DNA from: Bdellovibrionales bacterium | GTDB taxonomy: Bacteria; Bdellovibrionota; UBA1018 | DNA: 64,000 nucleotides | Assembly (NCBI GenBank): GCA_947380295.1 | Contig: CANCQK010000003.1 | Span: forward strand, 1 to 64,000 | Reading direction: 5' to 3' | In this document: piece by piece, positions 16,649 to 25,891 of the stretch | Position numbering within the stretch: the first letter of the stretch is position 1 | Layout: the number at the start of each line of letters is the position of its first letter | Made by a program: the position numbers and the translations under genes | The notes under the pieces: model-generated | What the model was told of the DNA's origin: nothing | Databases searched by the model: none | Seen by the model: the letters and a program-made list of their open reading frames with translations, nothing else

Positions 16649-17411
16649 GTCTGATTTCCGTTTCACTCAAGTAAGCATATTTCAAAAACATGCTGTGAGC
16701 AGCATTTACCGAGATAATAAACCCTGGTAACCCGTCCAGGAAACCTCGCTTCAAAAGAAAAGTCTCAAAAAATTTTCCAATGGGCTTCAAGATGAGTCTC
16801 AAAATACTCGGACGCTTCCCCTTACTCCGGAGGTCTTCCGAGCCGAGTCGAGAAAACCGAAGATTCGTGAGGATTTGATCTTCAATGCTTGAAAACGCGT
16901 CATGGAGGAGTGGAGCCTCAATTTTATAAAGGGCTCCCTGAACCTGAAGTTCCTCATGAACGTTCGGTTCAGTCCACCGCGCATGCCTTCGATGAGCCAA
17001 GCGAACTAAATAGTTAGGATACCATCCGCCGTACTGAATCCATCTGCCGAGGTAAAAAGTTTTTCTAGGGATGAGATATCCCATCGCTTTAGGCTGATTC
17101 ATGGTGGATTCGTTGAGAATCTTGCGAATCTCCTGGGTGAGCTCGTCTGAAACGGTCTCATCGGCGTCTAGGTTCAGCACCCAGTCATAAGTAGCCTGGT
17201 CTTGAGCGAAGTTTTTTTGTTGGCCGTAGCCTTCCCACGCATGAATGAGGACTTTGGCGCCCAAGGCTTGCGCAATTTCTCGGGTCTTATCCGTACTACC
17301 GGAGTCAACTACAATGATCTCGCTTGCCCATTCGACACTTTTGATAGCCCGAGCTATTTTTTCTTCCTCGTTAAGTGTAATCATCGTAACTGTAATCGGA
17401 AGCTGAGTCAT
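16629..17411 (-). CDS. Glycosyltransferase family 2, WaaE/KdtX-like
   Basis: About 260 aa, GT-A fold. Motifs ITVTMITLNEEEKIARAIKSVEWASEIIVVDSGSTDKT, then GYGQQKNFA, then VLNLDADETVS, match the LPS core beta-glucosyltransferase group (WaaE/KdtX), as does the later YPNYLVRLAHRRHARW. The ATG at 17411 is preferred to the TTG at 17456 because conserved sequence begins there. The TTG would leave almost no promoter space from the divergent gene at 17458. The downstream amidotransferase overlaps it by 20 bp. It probably adds a sugar to the LPS inner core. Confidence 0.82.
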   Translation of the reverse strand: MTQLPITVTMITLNEEEKIARAIKSVEWASEIIVVDSGSTDKTREIAQALGAKVLIHAWEGYGQQKNFAQDQATYDWVLNLDADETVSDELTQEIRKILNESTMNQPKAMGYLIPRKTFYLGRWIQYGGWYPNYLVRLAHRRHARWTEPNVHEELQVQGALYKIEAPLLHDAFSSIEDQILTNLRFSRLGSEDLRSKGKRPSILRLILKPIGKFFETFLLKRGFLDGLPGFIISVNAAHSMFLKYAYLSETEIRRENTHR

Positions 17412-17457
17412 ATTAGATGGAATCCATTTCCTGTTAAAATTATCATAGAAAATCAAA

Positions 17458-18276
17458 ATGAAAGTATCACTTTTTGTAACTACCTATGAAATGCCTCGAC
17501 ACCTTGAACTGGTTTGCGCCGGCCTTTTACGCCAGTCTAATCGCAACTTCGAAGTCCTCTTTTGCGACGATGGATCCGGAGAAGCAACGGCTCAAGTGAT
17601 TCAGAAATTTACTCGGGACTCGGGCATCCCAACTCAGCACTTATGGCAAGAGCATCAGGGATTTCGCAAATGCCGCATCTTGAATCGTGCCCTAGAAAGA
17701 GCGCAGGGGGACATAGCCGTATTTCTTGACGGCGACTGCGTTCCCCATCAACACTATGTTCGAGATCACCTAGAACATCAAGAAAAGGGCTATTATCTTG
17801 CAGGACGGCGAGTCGAGCTCGGCAAAAGACTGAGTGAAAATCTCACGCTCGAAATGGTCTCTCAAGGATTTTTCAATTCTCCCAAACCCCAATTCATTTG
17901 GAGCGTTCTGAGGGGGGACAGCGAGTACCTCAATCGATCGATTCGGGTCACATGGCATCCCTTGCGCAAACTCCTCAAGATGGATCGAATCGTCGACCTC
18001 AAGGGTTGTAATTATTCAGTCCCTAGAAAAGCACTCGAAGAAATTAACGGCTTTGACGAAGTCTATGAGGGCTATGGGCGCGAAGACACCGACGTGGAGC
18101 TACGACTCCAAAACTTGGGTCTTAAGATTAAGTCTCTCAAGGGCCTCGCCCTTCAATTTCACGTGTGGCACCCAAGACGGACTTTTACACCAGCCAACGA
18201 TGCACGCTTGGAGGAGATCATCAAAAGCGGGCGAGTGCGATGCGAGAGGGGCCTGCGCAATTCAAGCGAGTACTGA
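17458..18276 (+). CDS. Glycosyltransferase family 2 with galactosyltransferase-like C-terminal domain
   Basis: 272 aa. The N-terminal GT-A domain reads MKVSLFVTTYEMPRHLE, FEVLFCDDGSG, then DIAVFLDGDCVPH (metal-binding D-x-D). The C-terminal region has GCNYSVPRKALEEINGFDEVYEGYGREDTDVELRL, the conserved acceptor and second-substrate block of galactosyltransferase-type GT2 enzymes. It is divergent from the WaaE-like gene, with starts 46 bp apart. Sugar and acceptor are not identifiable; a surface glycan role is likely. Confidence 0.82.
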   Translation: MKVSLFVTTYEMPRHLELVCAGLLRQSNRNFEVLFCDDGSGEATAQVIQKFTRDSGIPTQHLWQEHQGFRKCRILNRALERAQGDIAVFLDGDCVPHQHYVRDHLEHQEKGYYLAGRRVELGKRLSENLTLEMVSQGFFNSPKPQFIWSVLRGDSEYLNRSIRVTWHPLRKLLKMDRIVDLKGCNYSVPRKALEEINGFDEVYEGYGREDTDVELRLQNLGLKIKSLKGLALQFHVWHPRRTFTPANDARLEEIIKSGRVRCERGLRNSSEY

Positions 18277-18356
18277 GACTCCGCAGGAAACTTGAGCCTG
18301 CTTAGGGGAGGATTTGAAATTAGGATTTTGGCATAGTCTTCGCAAACTGCGCCCAA

Positions 18357-19508
18357 ATGTTTCAACTCCGAGAGTTTCAAAAAGAGGCCCTAGCGGCGCT
18401 GCAAGGCTCGCACAGCTCTCCTCGACATGTGATCTGTGTCGCTCCGACGGGATCTGGGAAAAGTCTCGTTTATGAGCGCTTGGCAGCCGAAAATGGCCAA
18501 AAAACATTACTCATTACTCCGCTAGTGGCTCTGGCACGTCAGCAACACGAACGATTTAAGACATTAGGTATACCGACTTTTCTAGGTTCGGGGGGCGTAA
18601 GATCGCGTCCACCCATTGGACAGTCTGGGGCATGGATCATTAGTCCGGAAATGCTCGACAATCCCGCTACTCAGCACCACTTGTCACAATGGCAGGCGAA
18701 TTTCCTCGTCGTGGATGAATGCCATTGCCTCTGGGAATGGGGCAAAGATTTTAGGCCCTCATTTCAGAAAATTCCGAATCTGCTCAAATTGCCCACATTG
18801 AGAAAGAGCCTTTGGCTGACTGCAACCCTCCCGACGGAGAGTAGAACTCAGCTCCACACCTTTTTTCCAACTCCACCGGTCGAGATCGGTGGGTTCGATC
18901 TTCCATCTCATGTGCAACTCGAAATTCGACGCTCTCCTCTCTCTCAGCGTCTTGATGACTTGCTCAATTGGCTCCAATTCAGAATTGGATCTGGGATCAT
19001 TTTTTCCCCCACGCGGAGCGGCACTTTACAATTGGCACACCAAGTTGCCGCAACAGGTAGGAACACTGCCATTTATCACGCAGGTCTTACCAAAGATGAA
19101 CGACAAGACGTTGAACGCAGGGTTCAAGAAAACAGAATCCAGATTGTCGTGGCAACATCTGCTTTTGGAATGGGAATGGACTATCCGCACCTCAATTTTG
19201 CTGTTGTGTGGCAGTCTCCACCCTCTCTCCTATCGTTAGTTCAAACGATTGGGCGCACGGGTCGAAGCACTCATTTTAAAAGTAATGCCTTAGTCTATTG
19301 GGATTATGACGATTTTAAGCTATTAGAGTGGACTATCCGTGATTCTAAAAAACGGAGAAATGACCTAAAAAATCTAGTGACTTTTCTGGCGTCCGAAGAA
19401 TGCCGCAGAACCTCTCTTCGTAGGTATTTTGACGCAAAAGTCACAAATACCCTGCGCTGTGGTGTCTGTGACTCTTGTGCCAAAATTGCCCATTGGCCGC
19501 TGGCTTGA
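18357..19508 (+). CDS. Short RecQ-family ATP-dependent DNA helicase
   Basis: 383 aa. Superfamily 2 motifs in order: Q-like FQKEAL, Walker A APTGSGKSLVYE, DECHCLWEWGKDFRPSF (the RecQ form of motif II with its aromatic loop), LTATLP (motif III), IYHAGLTKDER, VVATSAFGMGMDYP, and QTIGRTGRS (motif VI). A Cys-rich tail (EECRRTSLRRYFD then CGVCDSC) is the RecQ zinc-binding module. Winged-helix and HRDC domains are missing, so this is a minimal RecQ rather than the 600-residue form. It probably unwinds recombination or repair intermediates. No partner gene is obvious; it stands alone between a glycosyltransferase and a protease. Confidence 0.88.
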   Translation: MFQLREFQKEALAALQGSHSSPRHVICVAPTGSGKSLVYERLAAENGQKTLLITPLVALARQQHERFKTLGIPTFLGSGGVRSRPPIGQSGAWIISPEMLDNPATQHHLSQWQANFLVVDECHCLWEWGKDFRPSFQKIPNLLKLPTLRKSLWLTATLPTESRTQLHTFFPTPPVEIGGFDLPSHVQLEIRRSPLSQRLDDLLNWLQFRIGSGIIFSPTRSGTLQLAHQVAATGRNTAIYHAGLTKDERQDVERRVQENRIQIVVATSAFGMGMDYPHLNFAVVWQSPPSLLSLVQTIGRTGRSTHFKSNALVYWDYDDFKLLEWTIRDSKKRRNDLKNLVTFLASEECRRTSLRRYFDAKVTNTLRCGVCDSCAKIAHWPLA

Positions 19509-19663
19509 AAACTGCTAATCTAATCGACAAGGTAATAAATATCTTTTTTAAATTTATTTTATTTTTTTATTATCGAAACCCGGGTTTTATCAAGAATGGA
19601 TCTCTTGAGTAAGCCCTTGAAGCAGTACCAGCCAAATCGTTACGCCACTCATGGAGGAGCTCT

Positions 19664-20902
19664 ATGCGTAAACCCCAGATATCAGTACTGGCTTTTTTAG
19701 CAGTTTTTTGTTCGAGCTTTGGATCAGGATTTGCCTTTGCAAAAGACACTGAGGAGCCTGCATCACCCAAGGCAGAGTGGACTTTTTTAGTCTATCTGAA
19801 TGGAAACAACAATCTAGACTCCTTCGGCACCATGAACCTAAAACAGATGGAACAAATTGGATCAACTCCAGAAGTTAACGTCGTCGTGCAATGGGCTAGT
19901 TTAAAAAATAGAAAAACACAGCGACTCCTCATCGAGAAGGACACGGCGAACACCAGCGTAAGTTCTCCAATCGTTCAGGATCTCGGGCAAATTGACATGG
20001 GCAGTGCTAAGACCCTTCTTGACTTCATTCAATGGGGGATCAAAAAATACCCTGCAAAACATTATGTCGTAGATGTTTGGGATCACGGCAGCGGTTGGCA
20101 TGCAATCAGAAATAAGGCAACTCTCGCTAATCCAAAATATCACACCACAGACATTAGCTGGGATGACAATACTGGACATTCCATTAGTACTCGCCAATTA
20201 GCTGACGTACTTCGAACTGTTTCCAAGCAACTCGGTCGCAAAATTGACCTTTATGGCAGTGACGCTTGCCTGATGGGAATGACTGAGATTGCAAATGAAA
20301 TGGTGGACTCAGTAGACACTTACGTCGGATCTGAAGAGGTCGAAGCTGCCGCGGGCTGGCCTTACCACAAAATTTTGGGAGCGTTAGTACAGCATCCTCA
20401 AATGAACTCCAAGGATTTGGGAAAGGTGATCTCTGATGAATTTGTTTCATTTTATATGGCTCCAGAAAATCAAGACCAAGGTAGCGCAACTTTCTCGGCG
20501 TTTGACCTCAGCAAAATGAATGTCCTAGATGAGGCAATCCTGCAACTTGGGGTAGATTTGCTCACGATTAAGCCAGCAGATCGCCGTAAAATTATTACTG
20601 CAGTAAGCGCTGCGCAAAGATTTACTTTCGACGACTACGCGGATCTAACCGATGTTTTAGCTCAACTTGAATCCATGAAGGACCCATTAGTTCGAACTGA
20701 AACAATCACCACACTCAAACGAGCTTTAGGGGAATTCATCATCACGTACGGCTCAACGCCTGCACTTCCCAAGGCCTATGGGGCTTCGATTTGGTTCCCA
20801 ACGAGCTCATCCACTTACAATCAGTATGCGTCTCAGTATCAGGAGCTCCAATTTGAGTCCCAAACAAATTGGAACGAAGCCCTTAAACATCTTTTGAATT
20901 AA
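19664..20902 (+). CDS. Clostripain-like cysteine protease (C11), secreted
   Basis: 412 aa. A signal peptide spans about residues 1-26 (cut near AFAKD). The C11 fold has WTFLVYLNGNNNLD at the first strand, the catalytic His141 in DVWDHGSGWHA, and the catalytic Cys202 in DLYGSDACLMGMTE. These enzymes usually cleave after Arg or Lys and often self-process. Periplasmic or extracellular action is likely. A very strong GGAGGAG ribosome site lies six bases before ATG, and a terminator follows the stop, so it is probably a single-gene transcript. An exported protease would suit a predatory or scavenging lifestyle, but that is inference. Confidence 0.88.
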   Translation: MRKPQISVLAFLAVFCSSFGSGFAFAKDTEEPASPKAEWTFLVYLNGNNNLDSFGTMNLKQMEQIGSTPEVNVVVQWASLKNRKTQRLLIEKDTANTSVSSPIVQDLGQIDMGSAKTLLDFIQWGIKKYPAKHYVVDVWDHGSGWHAIRNKATLANPKYHTTDISWDDNTGHSISTRQLADVLRTVSKQLGRKIDLYGSDACLMGMTEIANEMVDSVDTYVGSEEVEAAAGWPYHKILGALVQHPQMNSKDLGKVISDEFVSFYMAPENQDQGSATFSAFDLSKMNVLDEAILQLGVDLLTIKPADRRKIITAVSAAQRFTFDDYADLTDVLAQLESMKDPLVRTETITTLKRALGEFIITYGSTPALPKAYGASIWFPTSSSTYNQYASQYQELQFESQTNWNEALKHLLN

Positions 20903-20920
20903 TTTAATAAAACTAGGTAC

Positions 20921-20948
20921 GGAAAAAGCCTCTTCGGGGGCTTTTTCC
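20921..20948 (+). terminator. Rho-independent terminator after the C11 protease gene
   Basis: Perfect 10-bp stem GGAAAAAGCC/GGCTTTTTCC with an 8-nt loop containing TTCG. The A-rich and T-rich arms allow function on both strands, so it may also stop transcripts coming from the tRNA side. Confidence 0.88.
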
Positions 20949-21009
20949 ACTTGTTTCATATTCTATATGAGAAGTTAGAGAGTTTCGGTCTGCTTCAATC
21001 GGCTAAAAT

Positions 21010-21087
<78 letters not shown>

Positions 21088-21235
21088 ACCTAATCAACCC
21101 TATAATTTATTCCGCTTGAGCAAAACAAACACCAAGGCCGTTGCGTTGTTCTAACAAAGAAGCAAAGAAGGGGCAATTCTAAATTGCGGATATCAGTGGC
21201 ACGCAATGCTCAGAGCCCATCAAATATAAAACGCT

Positions 21236-22165
21236 CTAGAAGCTCGCGACAACGCGACTCACAAAAGCCGCTTGGAACCGAGAGATTCGGGTTTGATCTT
21301 GACCCGACTGAGAAGACTCGTCAAGAATTTCAAAATGATCTGGATTTCTGAAAATCTCTGCTAAGAGACTGCGGTGCAAATCGTGCCCTGCGCGATGGAG
21401 GCGAAAAAAACCCTGAATTGCGATCCCTGCTAATTTAAAATCCCCTAAGGCGTCCAAAACTTTATGTCTAGCAAACTCATTCTCAAAACGAAGACCTCCG
21501 GGATTCACCACCGAAGACTCGTCAAGAACAACCGCATTATCTAGGCTACCACCTCGGGCTAGCCCTGCCTTCTTCATCATCTCTACATCTTTTAAAAATC
21601 CAAAAGTCCGAGCCGGAGCCAACTCATCAAAAGGGGTCTTACCTTCTTGATAATGAAACTCTTGATAACCAATCATTGGATGATCCCACTCGACTGATCC
21701 GTGAATTTCTAGGAAAGAGGAAGGCTCTGCAATCACCCATTTCTCTCCCATCTTCAGCTCAATTTTACGGCGAAGAGCCAACACGGCTCGACTCTGATTT
21801 TGAATTTGGATCCCCGCCTGTTGAATGGCGCGATAAAAAACGACGGCACTACCATCCATAATAGGAATCTCAGCGCCATCCACTTCGACTCTCACATTAT
21901 CGATCTGTGCACCTTGAAGAGCCGCTAGCAGGTGCTCCACCGTACTCACGGTCACTTGGCGAAGACCAAGAGTCGTGGCAAGCTGAGTGTTCACAACGCA
22001 CTTATGGTGAGCTGGAATTTCGGGAGACCCGGGCAAATCAGACCGAACAAAAACAATCCCAGAATTGGGAGCAGCTGGAAACAGCCTGAGCCGAATCGGA
22101 CTCCCAGAATGAAGCCCAATTCCCTGGAGATCCACCTGTTTTTTCAATGTCCTTTGTAAGCTCAT
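21236..22165 (-). CDS. lpxC: UDP-3-O-acyl-N-acetylglucosamine deacetylase
   Basis: Zinc amidase of lipid A synthesis, 309 aa, the committed step in the cytoplasm. Zinc and catalytic residues are visible: His in VSTVEHLLAAL, His and Asp in HKVLDALGDF, and the general-base His in HRAGHDLHRSLL. Start LQRTLKKQVDLQGIGLHSG matches the family. GGAGAG precedes ATG. Presence of lpxC shows lipid A-based LPS. The 238-bp region upstream (22166-22403) holds no gene; it is AT-rich near lpxC and probably contains its promoter. Confidence 0.96.
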   Translation of the reverse strand: MSLQRTLKKQVDLQGIGLHSGSPIRLRLFPAAPNSGIVFVRSDLPGSPEIPAHHKCVVNTQLATTLGLRQVTVSTVEHLLAALQGAQIDNVRVEVDGAEIPIMDGSAVVFYRAIQQAGIQIQNQSRAVLALRRKIELKMGEKWVIAEPSSFLEIHGSVEWDHPMIGYQEFHYQEGKTPFDELAPARTFGFLKDVEMMKKAGLARGGSLDNAVVLDESSVVNPGGLRFENEFARHKVLDALGDFKLAGIAIQGFFRLHRAGHDLHRSLLAEIFRNPDHFEILDESSQSGQDQTRISRFQAAFVSRVVASF

Positions 22166-22403
22166 GACTCTCCTAATTTTATAACACTATGAAGCAAAGC
22201 CCGTGCCCAAGAACACACCTAGTTAACTTTTTTTTATATTTTAGAGGGATGATTCCCAATTCCCCTGTAATTCTAGAGAGTCAGCCGTGTTCGATCTTGG
22301 GTTTTGAGCCAAACTAAATTCCACACACCCCGATTTTCTCCCAATAGAAGGCCCCTAGTGTGTCACCTTGAACACGTTTTTTTTAGAAAGTGTGGCAATA
22401 AAG

Positions 22404-23453
22404 CTACACTGAGTCCGGGACAATCTCGCCCAAATGCTCGTAGGCAAGTCGCGTAGCAACCCGTCCTCGTGGTGTTCTTTGCAGAAATCCCTCCTGAATC
22501 AAGTAGGGTTCGTAGACGTCTTCCAATGTATCTCTCTCTTCTCCCAAGGCTGACGAAAGAGTTTCAATTCCAGTCGGTCCACCATCAAACTTTTGGATTA
22601 ATGCACTGAGGAATTTACGATCCATGGGATCGAGTCCGCGATCATCCACCTCGAAAAGCTTAAGAGCCGCTTGCGCGGTGACCCGGTCCACCTTTGGCTG
22701 ACCTTGAACGCTGGGACCTCGTACTTGAGCATAGTCGCGAACTCGCTTGAGGAGTCGGTTTGCAATCCGAGGGGTACCTCGCGATCGCTTTGCTATTTCA
22801 TTCGCGCCGCTAGGATCGATCTCAATCTGGAGCAACTGAGCAGAACGATCCACAATTTTCTGCAGCTCTTCGACCGGATAAAAATCTAGTCTAAGCTGAA
22901 CCCCAAATCGGTCCCGAAGCGGGCTTGAAAGTAATCCCGTGCGAGTTGTGGCGCCCACAAGCGTGAATTTAGGCAGATCAATTCTCAAAGTTCGAGCAGC
23001 CGGCCCCTGCCCAATAATCAGATCAAGCTTGTAATCCTCCATCGCACCATAAAGAACTTCTTCGATGGTCTTTTGGAGGCGATGAATCTCGTCGATAAAT
23101 AAGACATCATTGGGCTGGAGGTTAGTGAGAATGGCAGCCAAATCTCCCTTTTTCTCCACATTGGGTCCGGTTACTGTATGAATCTGCGCCCCCATTTCAT
23201 GGGCGATAATATTCGCAAGGGTGGTCTTACCTAATCCGGGAGGACCTGCCAAAAGTACATGATCGAGGGAGTCTCCCCTTTTTCGGGCTGCCTCCATAAA
23301 GAGGGACAAATTCTCTTTTACTTTTTTCTGTCCAATATACTCACCCAAGAAAGCGGGGCGTAAAGTTTGCTCAGGATTTTGGTCCGCGGTCGTTTCGCTT
23401 TCGTTCCAATCAATTGGGCTGACGAGTCGCTGATCTTCCGATGATTGTGACAT
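22404..23453 (-). CDS. ruvB: Holliday junction branch migration ATPase RuvB
   Basis: Hexameric AAA+ motor, 349 aa, driving branch migration with RuvA. Walker [10 protein letters not shown], Walker [10 protein letters not shown], sensor 1 [19 protein letters not shown] with the arginine finger, and a C-terminal winged-helix domain ([27 protein letters not shown]). The N-terminal [19 protein letters not shown] is typical. It is the last gene of ruvC-ruvA-ruvB, 19 bp after ruvA. Confidence 0.97.
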   Translation of the reverse strand: MSQSSEDQRLVSPIDWNESETTADQNPEQTLRPAFLGEYIGQKKVKENLSLFMEAARKRGDSLDHVLLAGPPGLGKTTLANIIAHEMGAQIHTVTGPNVEKKGDLAAILTNLQPNDVLFIDEIHRLQKTIEEVLYGAMEDYKLDLIIGQGPAARTLRIDLPKFTLVGATTRTGLLSSPLRDRFGVQLRLDFYPVEELQKIVDRSAQLLQIEIDPSGANEIAKRSRGTPRIANRLLKRVRDYAQVRGPSVQGQPKVDRVTAQAALKLFEVDDRGLDPMDRKFLSALIQKFDGGPTGIETLSSALGEERDTLEDVYEPYLIQEGFLQRTPRGRVATRLAYEHLGEIVPDSV

Positions 23454-23472
23454 TTGGAACTCCCTCTCCTAA

Positions 23473-24156
23473 TTACGCTAATTGCCGTAGTGCCGTACGA
23501 ACGAGATCCTCAACTGCGCGAGGAGGTGTATCTAAGGACTTTAAAATTCGATGGAGGAGCTGGTGAATATCTTGATCACGATACCCCAATCCAATCAGCG
23601 CTAACTTTGCATCCTGAAAGACCTGGGAGCTGCCCTTCTCTAGTTCTGAATCTGAACCGAATCCAGGTGTAGGCTTCAGTCGCGCCGAAGAGGATCCCCC
23701 TTCCACAAGGCGCTGTCCCCAGCCAAGATCAACTTTTTTCCGAACGGTGTCCTTCAACTCAACCACGACGCGCTCGGCAGTTTTCTTCCCAATTCCAGGA
23801 ATTTTTGTCAAAAACGCTTGATTCGCCTGCACAATCGCTTCAATTAAAACGGACGGCTCAACACTTGAAAGGATTCCCAATGCGCTCTTGGGACCAACAC
23901 CGTTCACCGATAGTAAAATTAAAAATAATTCCTTCTCAAATTGAGTTGAAAATCCGTAGAGATCAAACGCCTCTTCACGAACATGAGTGTAGATGAAAAG
24001 CTCTGACTTTTTCTGAGAAAGGTGCGCTGCATAAGCCGCACGTTGGGGAATCGACACGAGATAACCAACACAGCCGAATGTGCTCCGATCACCAACACCG
24101 ATGAGAGCTCGACCATCCGCCTGCTCAATAGTCTCCCCACAAAGATAGCCGATCAT
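23473..24156 (-). CDS. ruvA: Holliday junction branch migration protein RuvA
   Basis: 227 aa. The tetrameric junction-binding protein has an N-terminal OB domain (MIGYLCGETIEQ then GVGYLVSIP-type strand) and two helix-hairpin-helix motifs (LLSVNGVGPKSALGIL and IPGIGKKTAERVVVELKD). A flexible acidic linker precedes domain III (DAKLALIGLGYRDQDIHQLL), which contacts RuvB. Its start overlaps the ruvC stop by 4 bp, indicating translational coupling. Confidence 0.95.
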   Translation of the reverse strand: MIGYLCGETIEQADGRALIGVGDRSTFGCVGYLVSIPQRAAYAAHLSQKKSELFIYTHVREEAFDLYGFSTQFEKELFLILLSVNGVGPKSALGILSSVEPSVLIEAIVQANQAFLTKIPGIGKKTAERVVVELKDTVRKKVDLGWGQRLVEGGSSSARLKPTPGFGSDSELEKGSSQVFQDAKLALIGLGYRDQDIHQLLHRILKSLDTPPRAVEDLVRTALRQLA

Positions 24157-24698
24157 AATTTTGCGTCCTTTTTACCTTGGGAGTTTAAACCGAATTCAAC
24201 CCTGGGCACCGGCGGCAGTCTTATCATTTGGGCATGACAAATAGCCAGGGCCAAGGCGTCTGAGGCGTCTGCAGTTTCAAAAGTCCGCTTGCCGATAATC
24301 AGCTGAACCATCTTTGCAACCTGCTCTTTATCTGCTTGTCCGTGCCCGACGATGGCTCGCTTGACTGCAGTGGGAGCGTATTCCTCGATAGTCAAACCGT
24401 GAATCTTACCAGTCAGAATTGCGGCGCCGCGCGCCTGCCCCAGCTTGAGAGCTGAAAGAGCGTTCTTTGCAAAAAAAACCTCCTCAATCACCATAATCTG
24501 AGGTTTGAGCTTTAAAATCACTTCGCTGAGTTGTTGATGAATGACTAAAAGGCGATCGGCAAATCGATCAGAGGAGCCCTCCAAGGACTGAAGAATCCGG
24601 AGAGTACCGTGGGCGACATGCTTGACTTGATTGCCCACTCGATCGACGCAACCAAACCCCATGAGACGAGAACCTGGGTCAATGCCCAACACTCTCAT
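24153..24698 (-). CDS. ruvC: Crossover junction endodeoxyribonuclease RuvC
   Basis: 181 aa Holliday junction resolvase. Acidic catalytic residues: Asp7 in LGIDPGSRLMGFG, Glu in MVIEEVFFAKN, and the two C-terminal Asp residues in TADASDALALAICH. Length fits the family. It opens the ruvCAB operon and starts five bases after the stop of the GNAT-like gene, so all may be co-transcribed. Confidence 0.96.
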   Translation of the reverse strand: MRVLGIDPGSRLMGFGCVDRVGNQVKHVAHGTLRILQSLEGSSDRFADRLLVIHQQLSEVILKLKPQIMVIEEVFFAKNALSALKLGQARGAAILTGKIHGLTIEEYAPTAVKRAIVGHGQADKEQVAKMVQLIIGKRTFETADASDALALAICHAQMIRLPPVPRVEFGLNSQGKKDAKL

Positions 24699-24703
24699 CG
24701 TAG

Positions 24704-25840
24704 CTAGACCAACGCTTTTTGATAAATCCGATAGGTTTTGTAGCGCTCACCAGCCATTTGCTCGAGTGCCTTATTCATTGGCCCATTGTCTTCAAGGATC
24801 CACGAAGCTTCACCAAAGAGATATCCCCCTTCTCTTGCTCTCCGATGGGACTCAACGTAGAACAGAGCACCTAATCCTAGTTCGCGGTACTGACGCTTAA
24901 TCCCTAGGGTGACCACTCGGCATCGATTGATGGTTTTCTTTCGACCCAGACCCTTTAAGTTCCAAAGGAGCTTAAAAAGGCCCGTCGGAAACAGTTTACC
25001 GTCTTTGACCTTCTTGAACGCTTGATTTGCATCAGGAAGAGTCAAAGAAAATCCAGCGGGTTCTCCGTTGACTTCAGCCACCAAGCAGAGATTAGGATCG
25101 ATAATGAGCTTCATATCCTTAGCCAGGTGCTTAAACTCTTCAGGCGCCATGGGGATAAATCCCCAATTCTTTTCCCAGGCGTCGTTGTAAATCTTTAGAA
25201 CCTGATCGACTTCTTGATCAAACTCTTTCATTTTAAGCGAGCGGAACGTAATGGACTGCCGCTTTTTGATTCGCTCAGCATGTTTGACAAAGCGTTCAGA
25301 CATGGGAGTTGCGGTAGGCAGATTATATGCGTAGAGATCTTTTGCCTTTATCATTCCCGCAGCTGTTAAAAGCTCAGCATAGTAGGGAGGATTGTAGGTT
25401 GTCATCACGGTGGGAGGATCTTGGAAACCCTCCACTAGTAATCCGCACTCATAATTGGTACTCGGATTAAACGGCCCAGTAAGATGGGTCATCTGCTTGG
25501 ATTTTGCCCATTGAGACACTTCTTCAAAGAGCAAATTGATGACCTGCTGATCGTTAGTGGTCTCCAAAAAGCCAAAAAATGCCGTCTTTTCATCGTGAAA
25601 CTGATTATGATCGTGATCCACCACGCCAATCATGCGCCCAACACAATTTCCATCTTCGAGGCAAAGAAGGACAATCATTTCAGCGTGCTTAAAGAACGGA
25701 TTCTTTTTTGCGTCGAGAAGGTCTCGGACTGCAATTTTGAGGGGAGGCACCCAGTTTGCATCGTTCTTGTATATCTTCCAAGGTAGGTCGATAAACGTTT
25801 TCCAGTCTGCTTGAGTCTTCACCTGTTGAATTTGATACAC
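24704..25840 (-). CDS. GNAT-fold acyltransferase-like protein, partner of serine palmitoyltransferase
   Basis: About 378 aa from GTG 25840, chosen because AGGGAGG lies five bases upstream; the longer TTG start at 25864 would place that site inside the gene. N-terminal blocks WKIYKNDANWVPPL and NPFFKHAEM, then VGRMIGVVDHDHN, form one half. The C-terminal half has GNAT-like features (LVAEVNGEPAGFSLTLPDAN, then CRVVTLGIKRQYRELGLGALFYVESHRRA, resembling the acyl-CoA-binding region). No signal peptide. It is directly downstream of serine palmitoyltransferase with a 51-bp gap. Bacterial ceramide synthases belong to acyltransferase-like families, so N-acylation of a sphingoid base is a reasonable but unproven guess. 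Confidence 0.7.
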   Translation of the reverse strand: MYQIQQVKTQADWKTFIDLPWKIYKNDANWVPPLKIAVRDLLDAKKNPFFKHAEMIVLLCLEDGNCVGRMIGVVDHDHNQFHDEKTAFFGFLETTNDQQVINLLFEEVSQWAKSKQMTHLTGPFNPSTNYECGLLVEGFQDPPTVMTTYNPPYYAELLTAAGMIKAKDLYAYNLPTATPMSERFVKHAERIKKRQSITFRSLKMKEFDQEVDQVLKIYNDAWEKNWGFIPMAPEEFKHLAKDMKLIIDPNLCLVAEVNGEPAGFSLTLPDANQAFKKVKDGKLFPTGLFKLLWNLKGLGRKKTINRCRVVTLGIKRQYRELGLGALFYVESHRRAREGGYLFGEASWILEDNGPMNKALEQMAGERYKTYRIYQKALV

Positions 25841-25891
25841 AGATGCCTCCCTTGATCGGATCAATTTTTTATAACAAAAAACCTAGAGGGA

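Noticed and set aside
22389..22410. Hairpin AGTGT/ACACT overlapping the ruvB stop as a terminator
   Set aside because: On the minus strand the following bases are an A run, not T, and the stem is short and interrupted.
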